A stretch of 64,000 nt of DNA from Chitinolyticbacter meiyuanensis (GCF_008033135.1 NZ_CP041335.1:186001-250000); one strand, 5' to 3'; numbered from the stretch's first letter, positions 1-9,579 are shown. The notes: a model not told the origin generated them from the sequence alone. Made by a program: numbers and translations.

Positions 1-11
1 CAACTACGGCT

Positions 12-1157
12 TCAGGCAGCCACAACGCTTTGCGGCGCGGTGTCGGCAAAGGCGATCGGGCCTTTTTTCTCATGCGAGATCCGCTTGGCAGCCACCCGGT
101 AGAGCGTGTCGAAGTCGGTGCCGTCCTGGCCGAAGCGTGCAAGGCTGGCGCTGGCGGAGAAACGGATCAACAGATCGTCGTACTCCACTTCCAGATCCGC
201 CACCGCCAGCCGGACCTTGGCAAGCAGTGTATCCAGTTCCGCCTCGTCAGCGCCGGGCGCCACGATACAGAATTCCTCGCCGCCAACACGGCCGAGGTAG
301 GCACTGCGTCCAACGTGTTCGCGCACCGCATCGGCACAGGCGCGCAGCGCCACATCGCCGGCGCCATGACCATAGCGACCATTCAAGGTACGAAAGCGAT
401 CCATATCGATCAGCAACAGGCCGAGCTGGCCCTGGTGCTTGCGCACGCGACGCAGCTCACGCAGCGCAGCTTCTTCCAGGCCGCGCCGATTCAGCGCGCC
501 GGTGAGCGCGTCGAAGCGTGCCAGCCGCGAAATCCGCGAGCGCAGCCGCTGGCTGACCAACTGCGGCCAGGCCATGGCAGACACCAGCAACATCGCCAGC
601 GGCGGCAGGTAGGCAAACGGCAGCTGCGCCCACTGTCCCGGCGAACCGACCAGCCAGGCCATGGCCACCGCGATCCAATAGGCCGCATGCACCACATGGG
701 CCACCGCAAACAGCTGGCGTGGAGGAGCCCAGCGCTCCTCGACCACCCGCGGCATCAGCGAGCTGACATGCATCAGTGCCAGCGGCAGGATGGACAAGGC
801 GAAGCACAGACCCTGGACCGAGGCTGTCTTTTGTTGAAGAAAGCTGTAAGAATAAACAGCAATCGATAACAGAGGCCAAGGCAGCGTTGTAAGGTATTGC
901 GTGGCTTGGCCGAGATAGGCACGGCCACCGATCAACAGCAGCGCATCGGCCAGCACCAACGCCGCAAACGCGGCAGGCGGCGCATCGAAGAAATAGACAA
1001 TGCTGCCACCGAACCCAACAACGGCGCCACTTGCCAGCATGGCCAAGCCGCGCTCGCGGTGACCGAGCGCCAGCAGCGCCAAGCTGCCACAGGCCATCAG
1101 CCCGATCGCGGCCCACACACCGGCGATCGTGAGCTCAAGATCGAGCACAATCTCCAT
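12..1157 (-). CDS. Membrane-anchored GGDEF protein (putative diguanylate cyclase)
   Basis: This protein of about 381 residues has an N-terminal half of about six hydrophobic helices followed by a GGDEF domain from about residue 218. The active-site loop reads GGEEF, which normally supports synthesis of cyclic di-GMP from two GTP at the inner membrane. The RxxD inhibitory site expected five residues before GGEEF is absent. The C-terminal segment, usually a DxALYxAKxxGRNR-type motif, is degenerate (AAKRISHEKK), so activity is less certain. I chose the ATG at 1157 because the membrane segment starts directly there and a GGGA stands just upstream. The frame stays open further upstream, but that part is polar and uncharacteristic. 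It is monocistronic and divergent from the kinase gene at 1297. Confidence 0.85.
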   Translation of the reverse strand: MEIVLDLELTIAGVWAAIGLMACGSLALLALGHRERGLAMLASGAVVGFGGSIVYFFDAPPAAFAALVLADALLLIGGRAYLGQATQYLTTLPWPLLSIAVYSYSFLQQKTASVQGLCFALSILPLALMHVSSLMPRVVEERWAPPRQLFAVAHVVHAAYWIAVAMAWLVGSPGQWAQLPFAYLPPLAMLLVSAMAWPQLVSQRLRSRISRLARFDALTGALNRRGLEEAALRELRRVRKHQGQLGLLLIDMDRFRTLNGRYGHGAGDVALRACADAVREHVGRSAYLGRVGGEEFCIVAPGADEAELDTLLAKVRLAVADLEVEYDDLLIRFSASASLARFGQDGTDFDTLYRVAAKRISHEKKGPIAFADTAPQSVVAA

Positions 1158-1296
1158 ACATCCCGTTTTTTGTAAAGTTATATTCAAGTTGGAGCTTAAC
1201 ACGGGTGTAAAAGCAGCCTGTCCCTGCCGGGCTGTGCGGTCGAGGGCCCTGACGAGTGGCATAATCGCGCACGACAATCCATCGGAGTTACCGACA

Positions 1297-2238
1297 ATGG
1301 CCACGCTGATCTGCGGCTCGCTCGCCTACGACACCATCATGGTGTTCCCCGACCGCTTCAAGCACCACATCCTGCCCGAGCAGATCCACATGCTGTCGAT
1401 CTCGTTCCTGGTTCCCGAGATGCGGCGGGAATTCGGCGGATGCGCGGGCAATATCGCCTACACGCTGAAGCTGTTGGGCGACGATCCATTGATCATGGCC
1501 ACCGCCGGCAGCGACTTTGCGCCCTACGCCGCACGGCTCGACGAGCTGGGTATTCGCCGCGACGGCATCCGCGAGCTGGCCGAGCAGTTCACCGGGCAGT
1601 GCTTTGTCACCACTGATCTGGACGACAATCAGATCAACGCCTTCCACCCCGGCGCGATGGGCTTTTCGCATTTCAACCGGGTGAACGAACTCGCGGTACC
1701 GGTCGAGCTCGCCATCGTCTCGCCCGACGGCAAGCAGGGCATGCAGGAACACTGTACGCAGCTGCACCAAGCGGGCATTCCCTTCATCTTCGATCCAGGC
1801 CAGGGCCTGCCGATGTTCAGCGGCGAGGAACTGCTGACCATGATCGGCCAGGCCAACTACCTATCGTTCAACGACTACGAAGCCGAAATGGTGATGCAGA
1901 AAACCGGGCTCACTCTGCAAACGCTGGCGCAGCAGGTGAAGGCGCTGATCGTGACGCTCGGCGCCGAAGGTGCGCACATCTACGCCGACGGCGTGCGCCA
2001 CGACATCCCTGCAGTACCGGCCACCGCGGTGGTCGATCCCACCGGCTGCGGCGATGCCTTCCGCGCCGGCCTGCTCTATGGCCTGCGCCGCGGCTGGGAC
2101 TGGCCGACCACCGGCCGGCTGGCGTCCTTGCTCGGCTCGATCAAGATCGCCGAACGCGGCGCGCAGAACCACACGTTCAACCGGCACGAACTCGCAACGC
2201 AATATGCCGCAGCCTTCGGCAGCGCGCTGCCCGGCTGA
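1297..2238 (+). CDS. PfkB-family carbohydrate/nucleoside kinase
   Basis: The 313-residue length is typical for ribokinase-like sugar or adenosine kinases, which phosphorylate a sugar or nucleoside hydroxyl with ATP in the cytosol. The N-terminal glycine-rich substrate-binding region (FGGCAGNIAYTLKLLG) and the C-terminal signature DPTGCGDAFRAG near residue 248, with the catalytic Asp in GCGD, are clear. The ATG at 1297 has CGGAG at 1283-1287 as ribosome binding site. The substrate cannot be told from sequence. The extended N-terminus before the glycine-rich motif resembles the adenosine-kinase-like branch common in Betaproteobacteria. Confidence 0.88.
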   Translation: MATLICGSLAYDTIMVFPDRFKHHILPEQIHMLSISFLVPEMRREFGGCAGNIAYTLKLLGDDPLIMATAGSDFAPYAARLDELGIRRDGIRELAEQFTGQCFVTTDLDDNQINAFHPGAMGFSHFNRVNELAVPVELAIVSPDGKQGMQEHCTQLHQAGIPFIFDPGQGLPMFSGEELLTMIGQANYLSFNDYEAEMVMQKTGLTLQTLAQQVKALIVTLGAEGAHIYADGVRHDIPAVPATAVVDPTGCGDAFRAGLLYGLRRGWDWPTTGRLASLLGSIKIAERGAQNHTFNRHELATQYAAAFGSALPG

Positions 2239-2329
2239 ACTGTTACCGCGGCCAGCAGGCGCTGGCCGCATGGCGGAACTTCGCTATGCTGTAACAGGTG
2301 CGCTGCGCACCTCGTATGCGAGCGCCATC

Positions 2330-3625
2330 ATGCCTGACCCCGCCCCTGCGCCTTCCGATCCACTGGCCGAGCTCTTGAGCCTACGAACGGTGCTCGACGA
2401 AATCGGCGCCTACATCTACGCCAAGGATCTGCAGGGGCGCTACACCTACGTCAACCGCCGCGTGCTGCAGCTGTTCGGCCTCTCGCTCGATGAAGTGGTG
2501 GGCCAGGACGACAGCGTGTTCTTCGACCTCGCCGTGTCCGACCAATTACGCCAGAACGATCACTACGTGCTGGAAACCGGCGAGACCGTGGTGCGCGAGG
2601 AAGTGAACTTCATCCGGACCAGCGGCGAGAAGCGCATCTACTGGACGGTGAAGAAGCCGGTACGCGATAAGGCCGGACACATCATCGGCATGTGCGGCGT
2701 CTCCACCGACATCACCGAGCAGAAAGCCACCGCGGAGCGCCTGCAACAGCAGCAGACGCTGCTGGAAACCGTGCTCAACAATGTCGACGCGCTGATCTAC
2801 ATGAAGGACGACCAGCGCCGCTTCGTCTATGCCAACCAGAAGGTCGCCGAAGTGTTCGGCCGCGACCAGGCCGAGATCGCCGGTTTGCGCGACATCGAAC
2901 TGGTGTCGCCCGCCATTGCCGACCAGTTCTGGCAATTGGACCAGCACGTGTTCGCCACCGGCCAGAGCCAGGCCGGCGAGGAATGCGTGGCCAGCCCCGA
3001 CGGCAAGCTGCGACACTACTGGTCGCACAAGGTGCCATTCGATCTTGCCGGGCCGACACGGACGCTGATCGGCTTCTCGTCCGACATCACCGAGCTCTAC
3101 GAACTGAAGGAGCAGCTGCGGCTGCAATCCATCACCGATGCACTTACCGGCCTTGCCAACCGCGGCCACTTCTTCGAGCTGGCGATGCAGGCCTGCTCTG
3201 CAGCGCAACGGCACCAGCGGCCGTTGACGCTGATGATGCTCGATCTGGATCACTTCAAGGACATCAACGACCGCCATGGCCATCCAGCCGGTGATGCCGT
3301 GCTGCGAGCGATCGGCCGCCTGCTGCAGGACGCCGTACGGCGCGAGGATTTCGTCGGCCGGGTCGGCGGCGAGGAATTCGCCGTGCTGCTGCCCGATACC
3401 GGCATTGCCGAGGCGCAGGCCCTGGCCGGGCGCATCCTCACCACCTTGCGCGAGCAACATCTCGTGGCCAACGATCCGCACCTCGTCGTGACTGCGAGCA
3501 TTGGCATTGCCGAACGCCAGCGCGGCGACCTGGGCTTCGATGCGCTGTATTCGCGCGCCGACCACGCGCTGTACGACGCCAAGCACCAAGGCCGCGACCG
3601 CATTGGCGTGAACACGCCCGATTGA
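2330..3625 (+). CDS. PAS-PAS-GGDEF diguanylate cyclase
   Basis: This 431-residue cytosolic protein has two PAS sensor domains (about residues 18-135 and 148-260), then a GGDEF domain. The active-site loop GGEEF is at about residue 346. It is preceded at the right distance by RRED, the RxxD inhibitory site, so an active, feedback-inhibited cyclase is expected. The C-terminal ADHALYDAKHQGRDR motif is intact. No membrane segment is visible. An in-frame ATG at 2270 exists, but the sequence between holds TATGCT promoter-like text, so I prefer the ATG at 2330. What the PAS domains sense is unknown. Confidence 0.88.
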   Translation: MPDPAPAPSDPLAELLSLRTVLDEIGAYIYAKDLQGRYTYVNRRVLQLFGLSLDEVVGQDDSVFFDLAVSDQLRQNDHYVLETGETVVREEVNFIRTSGEKRIYWTVKKPVRDKAGHIIGMCGVSTDITEQKATAERLQQQQTLLETVLNNVDALIYMKDDQRRFVYANQKVAEVFGRDQAEIAGLRDIELVSPAIADQFWQLDQHVFATGQSQAGEECVASPDGKLRHYWSHKVPFDLAGPTRTLIGFSSDITELYELKEQLRLQSITDALTGLANRGHFFELAMQACSAAQRHQRPLTLMMLDLDHFKDINDRHGHPAGDAVLRAIGRLLQDAVRREDFVGRVGGEEFAVLLPDTGIAEAQALAGRILTTLREQHLVANDPHLVVTASIGIAERQRGDLGFDALYSRADHALYDAKHQGRDRIGVNTPD

Positions 3626-3717
3626 CGCTTTTCCGGGCTTGCCAGCTTGGCGCCCTCCCCTTGCCCAGTGCGCGATGCCAGCCAAGAATGGGGTACTCCC
3701 CCCATCGCGGACCCCCT

Positions 3718-4221
3718 ATGGAACCCACGCTTGTCCAGCATCCCGGCGCACTGCTGCATGGTCTGATGGTCCACACCACGCTGCACGACGGCCGCAATGT
3801 CATCGATATCCCGACCGCCTGGCAAAAGGCGATGCACGAGCACCTGTTCGAGCGCATTCCGTACCGGCAGGCTGGCGAACATGCCTGCTTCGGCGCAGTC
3901 ACCGCTTTCCAGCACGACACAATGGCGCTCGACTATCTGATCGGTGTCGAAGTCACCGCCGGCAATGCGCCACCGGACGGACTGGCTGCCGTCGCGCTAC
4001 CCGCTGGCGAATATGCGGTGTTCCTCAGTGCGCCGGCCGCGGATCAGCAGGCATTTGGTGCCGCAATCAGCGCATGCTGGGATTACGCGCTGAGCAATTG
4101 GCTGCCGCGAAGCGGGCGCAGCCAGCGCCACGCCCCATGCTTCGAGCGCTACGACGAGCGCTCGGATGAAGACCGACCGGATCGGCAATGCGAGCTCTGG
4201 ATTCCGCTCGACCCGCGCTAG
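3718..4221 (+). CDS. GyrI-like effector-binding domain protein
   Basis: This 167-residue cytosolic protein resembles the stand-alone GyrI-like / AraC effector-binding fold. It has an N-terminal GLMVHTT strand, a central region around DYLIGVEVTAG and a terminal strand CELWIPLDPR typical of the family. Such proteins bind small, often hydrophobic or cationic ligands; no DNA-binding domain is attached here. The start at 3718 is the ATG directly before the conserved region; an upstream in-frame extension to 3622 is Arg/Pro-rich and unlikely. It lies 92 bases after the PAS-GGDEF gene. Confidence 0.72.
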   Translation: MEPTLVQHPGALLHGLMVHTTLHDGRNVIDIPTAWQKAMHEHLFERIPYRQAGEHACFGAVTAFQHDTMALDYLIGVEVTAGNAPPDGLAAVALPAGEYAVFLSAPAADQQAFGAAISACWDYALSNWLPRSGRSQRHAPCFERYDERSDEDRPDRQCELWIPLDPR

Positions 4222-4320
4222 CCATCGGCGGCAACACGTCAAAGTCGTTGGCGTTTATGTCATTGGCGTAGTTTCGACCGGCGGCTAACATGCCCTGTAT
4301 CGCGCCCACCGGACCGTGCC

Positions 4321-5421
4321 ATGAGTGACAGCAGCAACAAGCGCAACCAACATGCCAGCCTGCTGGGCGGCATCGACCTCGTCGCCGCACGCCGGGCACT
4401 GAAACCGACCACGCCACTGCCGAAACCGGCCAAGACCGATGCCCACGGTGATTTCCTCGCGCAACAGCGCCAGAGCCTGAAAAAGACCGGCACCGATCTC
4501 TCCAAGCCCTTCGTCAATCCGAGCCAGATCAAGGAGCGGCCGAAGCAGCACTACATCATGTCGCCGCTCGACCATACCGAGAACCTGTTCAACAACGCTT
4601 ATGGCATGGCGCGCCACAAGCAATCCCGAAATAAACTCGCGGTGCAGCCGGTGTTCCTCAACCATCAACAGCGCATCAGCTTTCGCAAACGCGTCGACGA
4701 CGAACTCACCAAGGTCACCGGCGTCGACAGCGCGTCCAACGCCAAACGCAAGGCGTTGCAGACCCTGTCCGGCTACTCCAGCCTGACCGGCGCGCGCATG
4801 AGCATGCAGGGTGTGGAAAACGCGCGGCTCTATGTGCAGGGTCACGGCTCGCCAGGCAAGCATTCGATCAGCTCGGATGCCGAGGTACTGTCCGATGCGC
4901 AGGCGCAGATGCGCATGGGCAAGAACAAGCGTGTCGAATCGGTCGGCAAACCCAGCGCCACGACCACCCAGGTCAAGGAGAGGGCATCGACCGAACATAC
5001 CGCCAGCACGCTGCTCGGTCTTGGCGTGACAGCGCAGACCGATCTGCGCGCCAATTCCTGCTACAGCGGCACCGAGAAAAAGATCAAGTTCAGCAGCGTG
5101 AAATCGCTCAAGTCCAGCTACGCCAGCGGCACCGTGGCCAACAAGGCGGGGAACTGGGACAAGACCTTTGCCGGTGGCCTGCAAGCCGAGTTGAATCGAC
5201 AAGCCAAGGTTGGGCCGTCCCTGGCCGATGCCAGCGGCCTCGCCAACAACCATAAATTCGCCGTCAAAGGCTATATGGGCCCGACCAGCCAGGGCGGCGT
5301 GAAGGTCAATCAGCCCGACGGCTCCACCGGCACGCATTTTCGCGTGAAGCTGCAATACAAGGACGGCCTTGGCACCCAGGATTTCGCCACCCGCCGCTCC
5401 AAATCGGGCCGCACCGGCTGA
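4321..5421 (+). CDS. Putative caspase-like (clan CD) cysteine protease
   Basis: I do not recognise a named family for this 366-residue basic protein. Its centre has the two hallmarks of clan CD peptidases (caspase, metacaspase, gingipain, CHAT). The first is a hydrophobic strand ending in Gly-His-Gly (LYVQGHGSPG, His175). The second, about 70 residues later, is a strand ending in Asn-Ser-Cys-Tyr-Ser-Gly (DLRANSCYSG, Cys247). The order and spacing suit a His/Cys dyad. The N-terminal 150 residues are Lys/Arg/Gln-rich and the C-terminus is Gly/Lys/Thr-rich. No signal peptide or membrane helix is seen. It could be a secreted effector or a cytosolic regulated protease; no secretion system or partner is adjacent. 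The fold assignment is inference from motifs. Confidence 0.6.
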   Translation: MSDSSNKRNQHASLLGGIDLVAARRALKPTTPLPKPAKTDAHGDFLAQQRQSLKKTGTDLSKPFVNPSQIKERPKQHYIMSPLDHTENLFNNAYGMARHKQSRNKLAVQPVFLNHQQRISFRKRVDDELTKVTGVDSASNAKRKALQTLSGYSSLTGARMSMQGVENARLYVQGHGSPGKHSISSDAEVLSDAQAQMRMGKNKRVESVGKPSATTTQVKERASTEHTASTLLGLGVTAQTDLRANSCYSGTEKKIKFSSVKSLKSSYASGTVANKAGNWDKTFAGGLQAELNRQAKVGPSLADASGLANNHKFAVKGYMGPTSQGGVKVNQPDGSTGTHFRVKLQYKDGLGTQDFATRRSKSGRTG

Positions 5422-5425
5422 ATCT

Positions 5426-5869
5426 TTACAGCACGCGAATCTGAAGGCGCCTGCAGGCTTGCCAGTGCGCGAGCGCGCACAGCCAGCCGGCGGTGAGCGC
5501 ACCGATGGCACCGCCAAAACCACCGATGACCAGCGGCCCGAATCCACCTCCGCTCTCGAGTGCCGTCACCCAGGCAAACGGCACAGCCCCAGCCACAAAG
5601 CCTGCCGAAATCAGCAGCAGCGGCTTGGCGAGGTTGAAACGACGCAACAACAGAATCAGCGGCAGCCCCACGGCAAACAACACGACATAGTTCACCAGCA
5701 AATCCACGCCGAGGACCACGGCCATCGCAAGGCCAATCTCGTTGGCGCTGCGCCAGCCCGAACCGATCAAGACGGCCGTGACCAAGATGAAGTGCACCAG
5801 CAGATGCGCGAGGAGGGGCGCACACGTGGCAGCGATCAACAGCTCGGATTTGCTGGGGTTGGTCAACAT
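5426..5869 (-). CDS. Small four-helix membrane protein, unknown
   Basis: This 147-residue hydrophobic protein has about four predicted transmembrane helices and very few charged residues (a short RRF loop in the middle and a basic C-terminus). I recognise no family. It converges with the caspase-like gene, with only four bases between the stop codons. Its coding frame is supported by length, hydrophobic periodicity and the absence of a credible alternative on the other strand. Confidence 0.65.
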   Translation of the reverse strand: MLTNPSKSELLIAATCAPLLAHLLVHFILVTAVLIGSGWRSANEIGLAMAVVLGVDLLVNYVVLFAVGLPLILLLRRFNLAKPLLLISAGFVAGAVPFAWVTALESGGGFGPLVIGGFGGAIGALTAGWLCALAHWQACRRLQIRVL

Positions 5870-5989
5870 TGATCTCGTCCACGGCAGGTGCAGCAGTGTA
5901 ACTGCCTATCACGCCTAGGTACTCAAGCCGCCTTCGCCGCAGCGCAGACGAAAACGCTATGCTGCGTCTTTGCCTAGACCGAGTACGTC

Positions 5990-8026
5990 ATGCCCCTGCC
6001 TCCCATCGCTCCCCGCCGCCCGCGTCGCCTGAAAAAGCACGGCGAGACCCGCATCGACGACTACTACTGGCTGCGAGACAAGGACGATCCGGCCGTCCTC
6101 GATTATCTGCAGGCGGAAAACGCCTACGCCGAGGTCGTGATGGCGGACAGCAAGCCGCTGCAGGACACGCTGTTCGCCGAAATGAAGGCGCGCATTCGCG
6201 AGGATGACAGCTCGGTGCCCTACCGGCTGGGCGACTGGATGTACTACTACCGCTACGAGGTGGGCGGCCAGTACCCCCTGCTGTGCCGCAAGCGCTGGCA
6301 CGCCACGGACGACTGGCAGAGCGAGCCCGAGCAGCTGTTGCTCGACGTGAACGCGCTCGCCGCCGGCCAACCCTATATGGAGGTCGGCGAATTCGAGATC
6401 AGCCCGGATGGCCAATGGCTGGCGTACAGCACCGATGCCACCGGCTACCGCCAGTACACGCTGCGCATCAAGGATCTCGCCAGCGACGCGCTGCTCGATT
6501 TCAGCGCCGAGCGGGTCACCTCGGCGGCGTGGGCACTCGACAACCGCACGCTGTTCTTCACCACCGAGGATGCGGAAACCAAGCGCTCCAATCAGCTGTG
6601 GCGCTGGCAGCGCGGCAGCGCCGTACCGGTGCTGGTGCGCGAGGAACGTGACGCGCGCTTCGGCGTCGATGTGTACCTCAGCCGCAGCCAACGCTTCCTG
6701 ATCTGCCAATCCGGCAGCCACACCACCAGCGAGATCCGCGTGCTGCCGGCCACGCGCCCGCTGGGACGCTGGCGCGTACTGCTACGCCGCCGTGCCGGCA
6801 TCGAATACAGCGTCGAGCATGGCCACGACCGGTTCTGGCTGCGCATCAACGACCAGGGCCGCCATTTCCGCCTGGTGACGGTGCCCGACCACGGCGCCAT
6901 CGGCGCGGCACCGAGCTGGACCGAGATCCTGCCGGAGCGCAATGGCGTGATGCTGGAAGGGGTCGATCTGTTCCGCGATTTCCTGGTCTGCCACGAACGG
7001 GTGAACGGCCTTGGTCAACTGGTCGTAACCGAGCTGGCCAGCGGCGAACACCACACCGTCGCCTTCGACGAGGCGGTGTACAGCCTTGCCGGCGGCGCCA
7101 ACGCCGAGTGGGACAGCCGCACCTACCGCTTTGGCTACGAATCGCTGACCACGCCGGACACCGTGTACGACTACGACCTGGCCAGCCGCGAACGCACGCT
7201 GAGAAAACGCCGCCCGGTGCTCGGCGATTTCGATCCGGCACACTATGCGAGCGAACGCCTGTGGGCGACGGCACCCGATGGCACGCAGGTGCCGATCTCG
7301 CTGGTGCGCCGCCGCGATGCCACGCTGCCGGCACCGCTCTGGCTGGAAGGCTACGGTGCATACGGCGCGCCGAACGACGTGTATTTCTCGTCCAGCCGGC
7401 TCTCGTTGCTCGATCGCGGCTTCAGCTACGCCGTGGCCCATATCCGTGGCGGGGGCGATCTGGGCAAGACCTGGCACGATGCCGGCCGGCTCGCCAACAA
7501 GCATCACACCTTCAGCGATTTCATCGCCTGCGCCGAACACCTGTTCGCCACCGGCCATACCACGCCGCAACAACTGGTGATCGAAGGCGGCAGCGCCGGC
7601 GGCCTGCTGATCGGCGCAGTGCTCAACCAGCGGCCCGACCTGTGCCGTCTCGCCATCCTGGAAGTGCCCTTTGTCGACGTGCTGACCACCATGCTGGACC
7701 CGGACCTGCCGCTGACGGTGGGTGAATACGAGGAATGGGGCAATCCGAATCGCCGCGAGCAATACGGCTGGTTGCGCGCCTACTCGCCGTACGACAATCT
7801 CGCCACCACCGCCTACCCGGCCATGCTGGTGCGCACCTCGCTCAACGACAGCCAGGTGATGTACTGGGAGCCGGCCAAGTACGTGGCCCGGTTGCGCACG
7901 TTGAAGACCGACGCCAACCCGCTGCTGTTCATCACCAACCTGGATGCCGGCCACGGCGGTGCCAGCGGTCGGTTCGATCACCTGCGCGAGGTGGCACTGG
8001 CCTATGGCGTGGCGCTGGGATTGTGA
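5990..8026 (+). CDS. ptrB: Oligopeptidase B (S9A serine peptidase)
   Basis: This 678-residue prolyl-oligopeptidase-family enzyme cleaves peptides after Lys/Arg. An N-terminal seven-bladed propeller (about residues 70-400) precedes an alpha/beta hydrolase domain. The catalytic triad is visible: Ser535 in GGSAGG, Asp620 in TSLNDSQV and His655 in DAGHGGASGR. The block GYGAYG with HIRGGGDLGKTWHDAG is characteristic of the oligopeptidase B branch. No signal peptide is present, so it is cytosolic. The ATG at 5990 follows a TATGCT promoter-like stretch at 5957-5962. Confidence 0.93.
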   Translation: MPLPPIAPRRPRRLKKHGETRIDDYYWLRDKDDPAVLDYLQAENAYAEVVMADSKPLQDTLFAEMKARIREDDSSVPYRLGDWMYYYRYEVGGQYPLLCRKRWHATDDWQSEPEQLLLDVNALAAGQPYMEVGEFEISPDGQWLAYSTDATGYRQYTLRIKDLASDALLDFSAERVTSAAWALDNRTLFFTTEDAETKRSNQLWRWQRGSAVPVLVREERDARFGVDVYLSRSQRFLICQSGSHTTSEIRVLPATRPLGRWRVLLRRRAGIEYSVEHGHDRFWLRINDQGRHFRLVTVPDHGAIGAAPSWTEILPERNGVMLEGVDLFRDFLVCHERVNGLGQLVVTELASGEHHTVAFDEAVYSLAGGANAEWDSRTYRFGYESLTTPDTVYDYDLASRERTLRKRRPVLGDFDPAHYASERLWATAPDGTQVPISLVRRRDATLPAPLWLEGYGAYGAPNDVYFSSSRLSLLDRGFSYAVAHIRGGGDLGKTWHDAGRLANKHHTFSDFIACAEHLFATGHTTPQQLVIEGGSAGGLLIGAVLNQRPDLCRLAILEVPFVDVLTTMLDPDLPLTVGEYEEWGNPNRREQYGWLRAYSPYDNLATTAYPAMLVRTSLNDSQVMYWEPAKYVARLRTLKTDANPLLFITNLDAGHGGASGRFDHLREVALAYGVALGL

Positions 8027-8094
8027 GCTGGTGAGCCGAACGGAAGCCGACTGAGGCAAGCCGCCACAATCAATCGCATCGAAGCCAATGTCTG

Positions 8095-8664
8095 ATGAAA
8101 ATCGTCGTCTCCCTGATCGTCGCGGCGCTGCTCACCGTCGCCATTGAGGCCGCGCGTATCGACCAGTTGACCTGGCTGGCCACGATGGTCGGGCCGCTTG
8201 CGCTCGGCGAGCCCATCCTGGTGTTCAGCGCGTGCCTCGGCCTGTGCATCTGGGCAAGCTTCAGCTTGCTTCCGAGTCCTATCAGCCGCGCCAACTTCGA
8301 TTTCGAGCAGTTGTTCCGAGCGCTCGACACCCTGGAGCAGGATGCGGCACCCGCACTGTGGGAAAAAGCACTGAGCCTGACACCGCAAGCACCACTGCAT
8401 TTCTCCGCAGTGCTGAAACAGTTCGATCGCCTGCACGCATCGGCGCCAGACGCGCCGAATACCCAATTTGTCCGCGCGTTGGTCGAGCGCTGGAAGCATG
8501 GAAAACTTGCCCAGCTGATGCCGCCAGGCAAGGAAGCGGAACTCGATGCACTGCTGTTGGCACTCCAGCAGCGCAATCTGCTTTTCTCCGATGAGCTAGG
8601 CCACTATTTGCAGCGTGGTGGCCCGCAAGGCGCAATCGGCATCATCCGAAAATACGCGGGCTGA
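8095..8664 (+). CDS. Hypothetical protein with N-terminal membrane anchor
   Basis: This 189-residue protein has two closely spaced hydrophobic helices in the first 60 residues, followed by a helical cytosolic domain rich in Leu, Ala and Gln (about residues 65-189). I recognise no family or catalytic motif. It lies 69 bases after ptrB on the same strand and may be cotranscribed. Confidence 0.55.
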   Translation: MKIVVSLIVAALLTVAIEAARIDQLTWLATMVGPLALGEPILVFSACLGLCIWASFSLLPSPISRANFDFEQLFRALDTLEQDAAPALWEKALSLTPQAPLHFSAVLKQFDRLHASAPDAPNTQFVRALVERWKHGKLAQLMPPGKEAELDALLLALQQRNLLFSDELGHYLQRGGPQGAIGIIRKYAG

Positions 8665-8881
8665 AGTCGCCACGCCCACCACCCTGCAGCACAAGCGCGA
8701 CCGGATATCTGGTCGCTGGTCGGAGCGTGGCATCCCGTTGGCATTCGGCGATAATGCACCGCCGCAAGCTTGCAACAAATCAGGCACAAACTTTCATGGC
8801 ATGTACTTCGGCCGGCAAGGGCTGCAGGCAAGCATTGTGGCGCGTGCACACGCCATGACTACATTCAAACAGAGGATCATC

Positions 8882-9541
8882 ATGAAAAAACTGAACGCCG
8901 TTGCAACGGCGCTCCTGCTGCTGGCGGCGAGCTACACGCATGCCGCGCTGATTCCGGCCACCGTCAACGCCAGTCATGTCGCCAACGTGACCAATGGCAT
9001 GACCTATTTCAATGGCTTCCACGATGGCGGCGTCGCGGGTAACCACCTGACGGTGAACTGGACCACCGCCTACCAGAACGTGGGTCTGCTGCAGTTCGAT
9101 GTCTCGTCGTTTGCCGGCACCAGCCTGCAAGCCCAGCTCAATCTCTACCACCAGTTCAACTGGGGCAACGGCGCCCAGTTCGGCATCTACCGCAATACCA
9201 GCGCCTGGGAAGGCGTGACCAGCGACTGGGCGAGCCGCCCGAGCTTCGATGCCACGCCGGCAGCCATCCTCAGCATCTCCGACAACGAAACGGAAGTTGG
9301 TCGTTCAGTCGATATCAGCGCGCTGGTACAGGGCTGGGCCAATGGCAGCTTCGCCAACTACGGCATCACGCTGCAACGCATCGACCAGGACAACCCCTAC
9401 GTCTATTTCACCTCCAGCGCGGTGGGCGGAGGCTTCGCCCCCAACCTAACCATCGCGCCGGTACCGGAGCCGGAAACCTATGCACTGATGGGCCTTGGCC
9501 TCGTCGGCCTGATCGCGGCGCGTCGTCGCCAGCGCAAGTAA
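8882..9541 (+). CDS. PEP-CTERM protein with DNRLRE-like domain
   Basis: This 219-residue exported protein has a clear Sec signal peptide (MKKLNAVATALLLLAASYTHA). The mature part looks like a DNRLRE/CBM6-like beta-sandwich: LLQFDVSSF, LNLYHQF, DISALVQGWANGS and YGITL are typical strands. The C-terminus is a textbook PEP-CTERM sorting signal: VPEPETYALM, a hydrophobic stretch, then RRRQRK. Proteins of this class are processed by an exosortase (not in this window) and displayed or released in the exopolysaccharide matrix. GAGG before the ATG at 8882 supports the start. Cargo function is unknown. Confidence 0.85.
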   Translation: MKKLNAVATALLLLAASYTHAALIPATVNASHVANVTNGMTYFNGFHDGGVAGNHLTVNWTTAYQNVGLLQFDVSSFAGTSLQAQLNLYHQFNWGNGAQFGIYRNTSAWEGVTSDWASRPSFDATPAAILSISDNETEVGRSVDISALVQGWANGSFANYGITLQRIDQDNPYVYFTSSAVGGGFAPNLTIAPVPEPETYALMGLGLVGLIAARRRQRK

Positions 9542-9559
9542 ATCGCTGTAATTGCCAGA

Positions 9560-9579
9560 CCCGTGGCGCGTGCCACGGG
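9560..9579 (+). terminator. Hairpin after the PEP-CTERM gene
   Basis: The inverted repeat CCCGTGGC-GCGT-GCCACGGG lies 18 bases after the PEP-CTERM stop codon. There is no U-run after it, so it could be a transcript 3'-end stabiliser rather than an intrinsic terminator. The rest of the intergenic stretch before 9765 shows nothing else. Confidence 0.4.
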
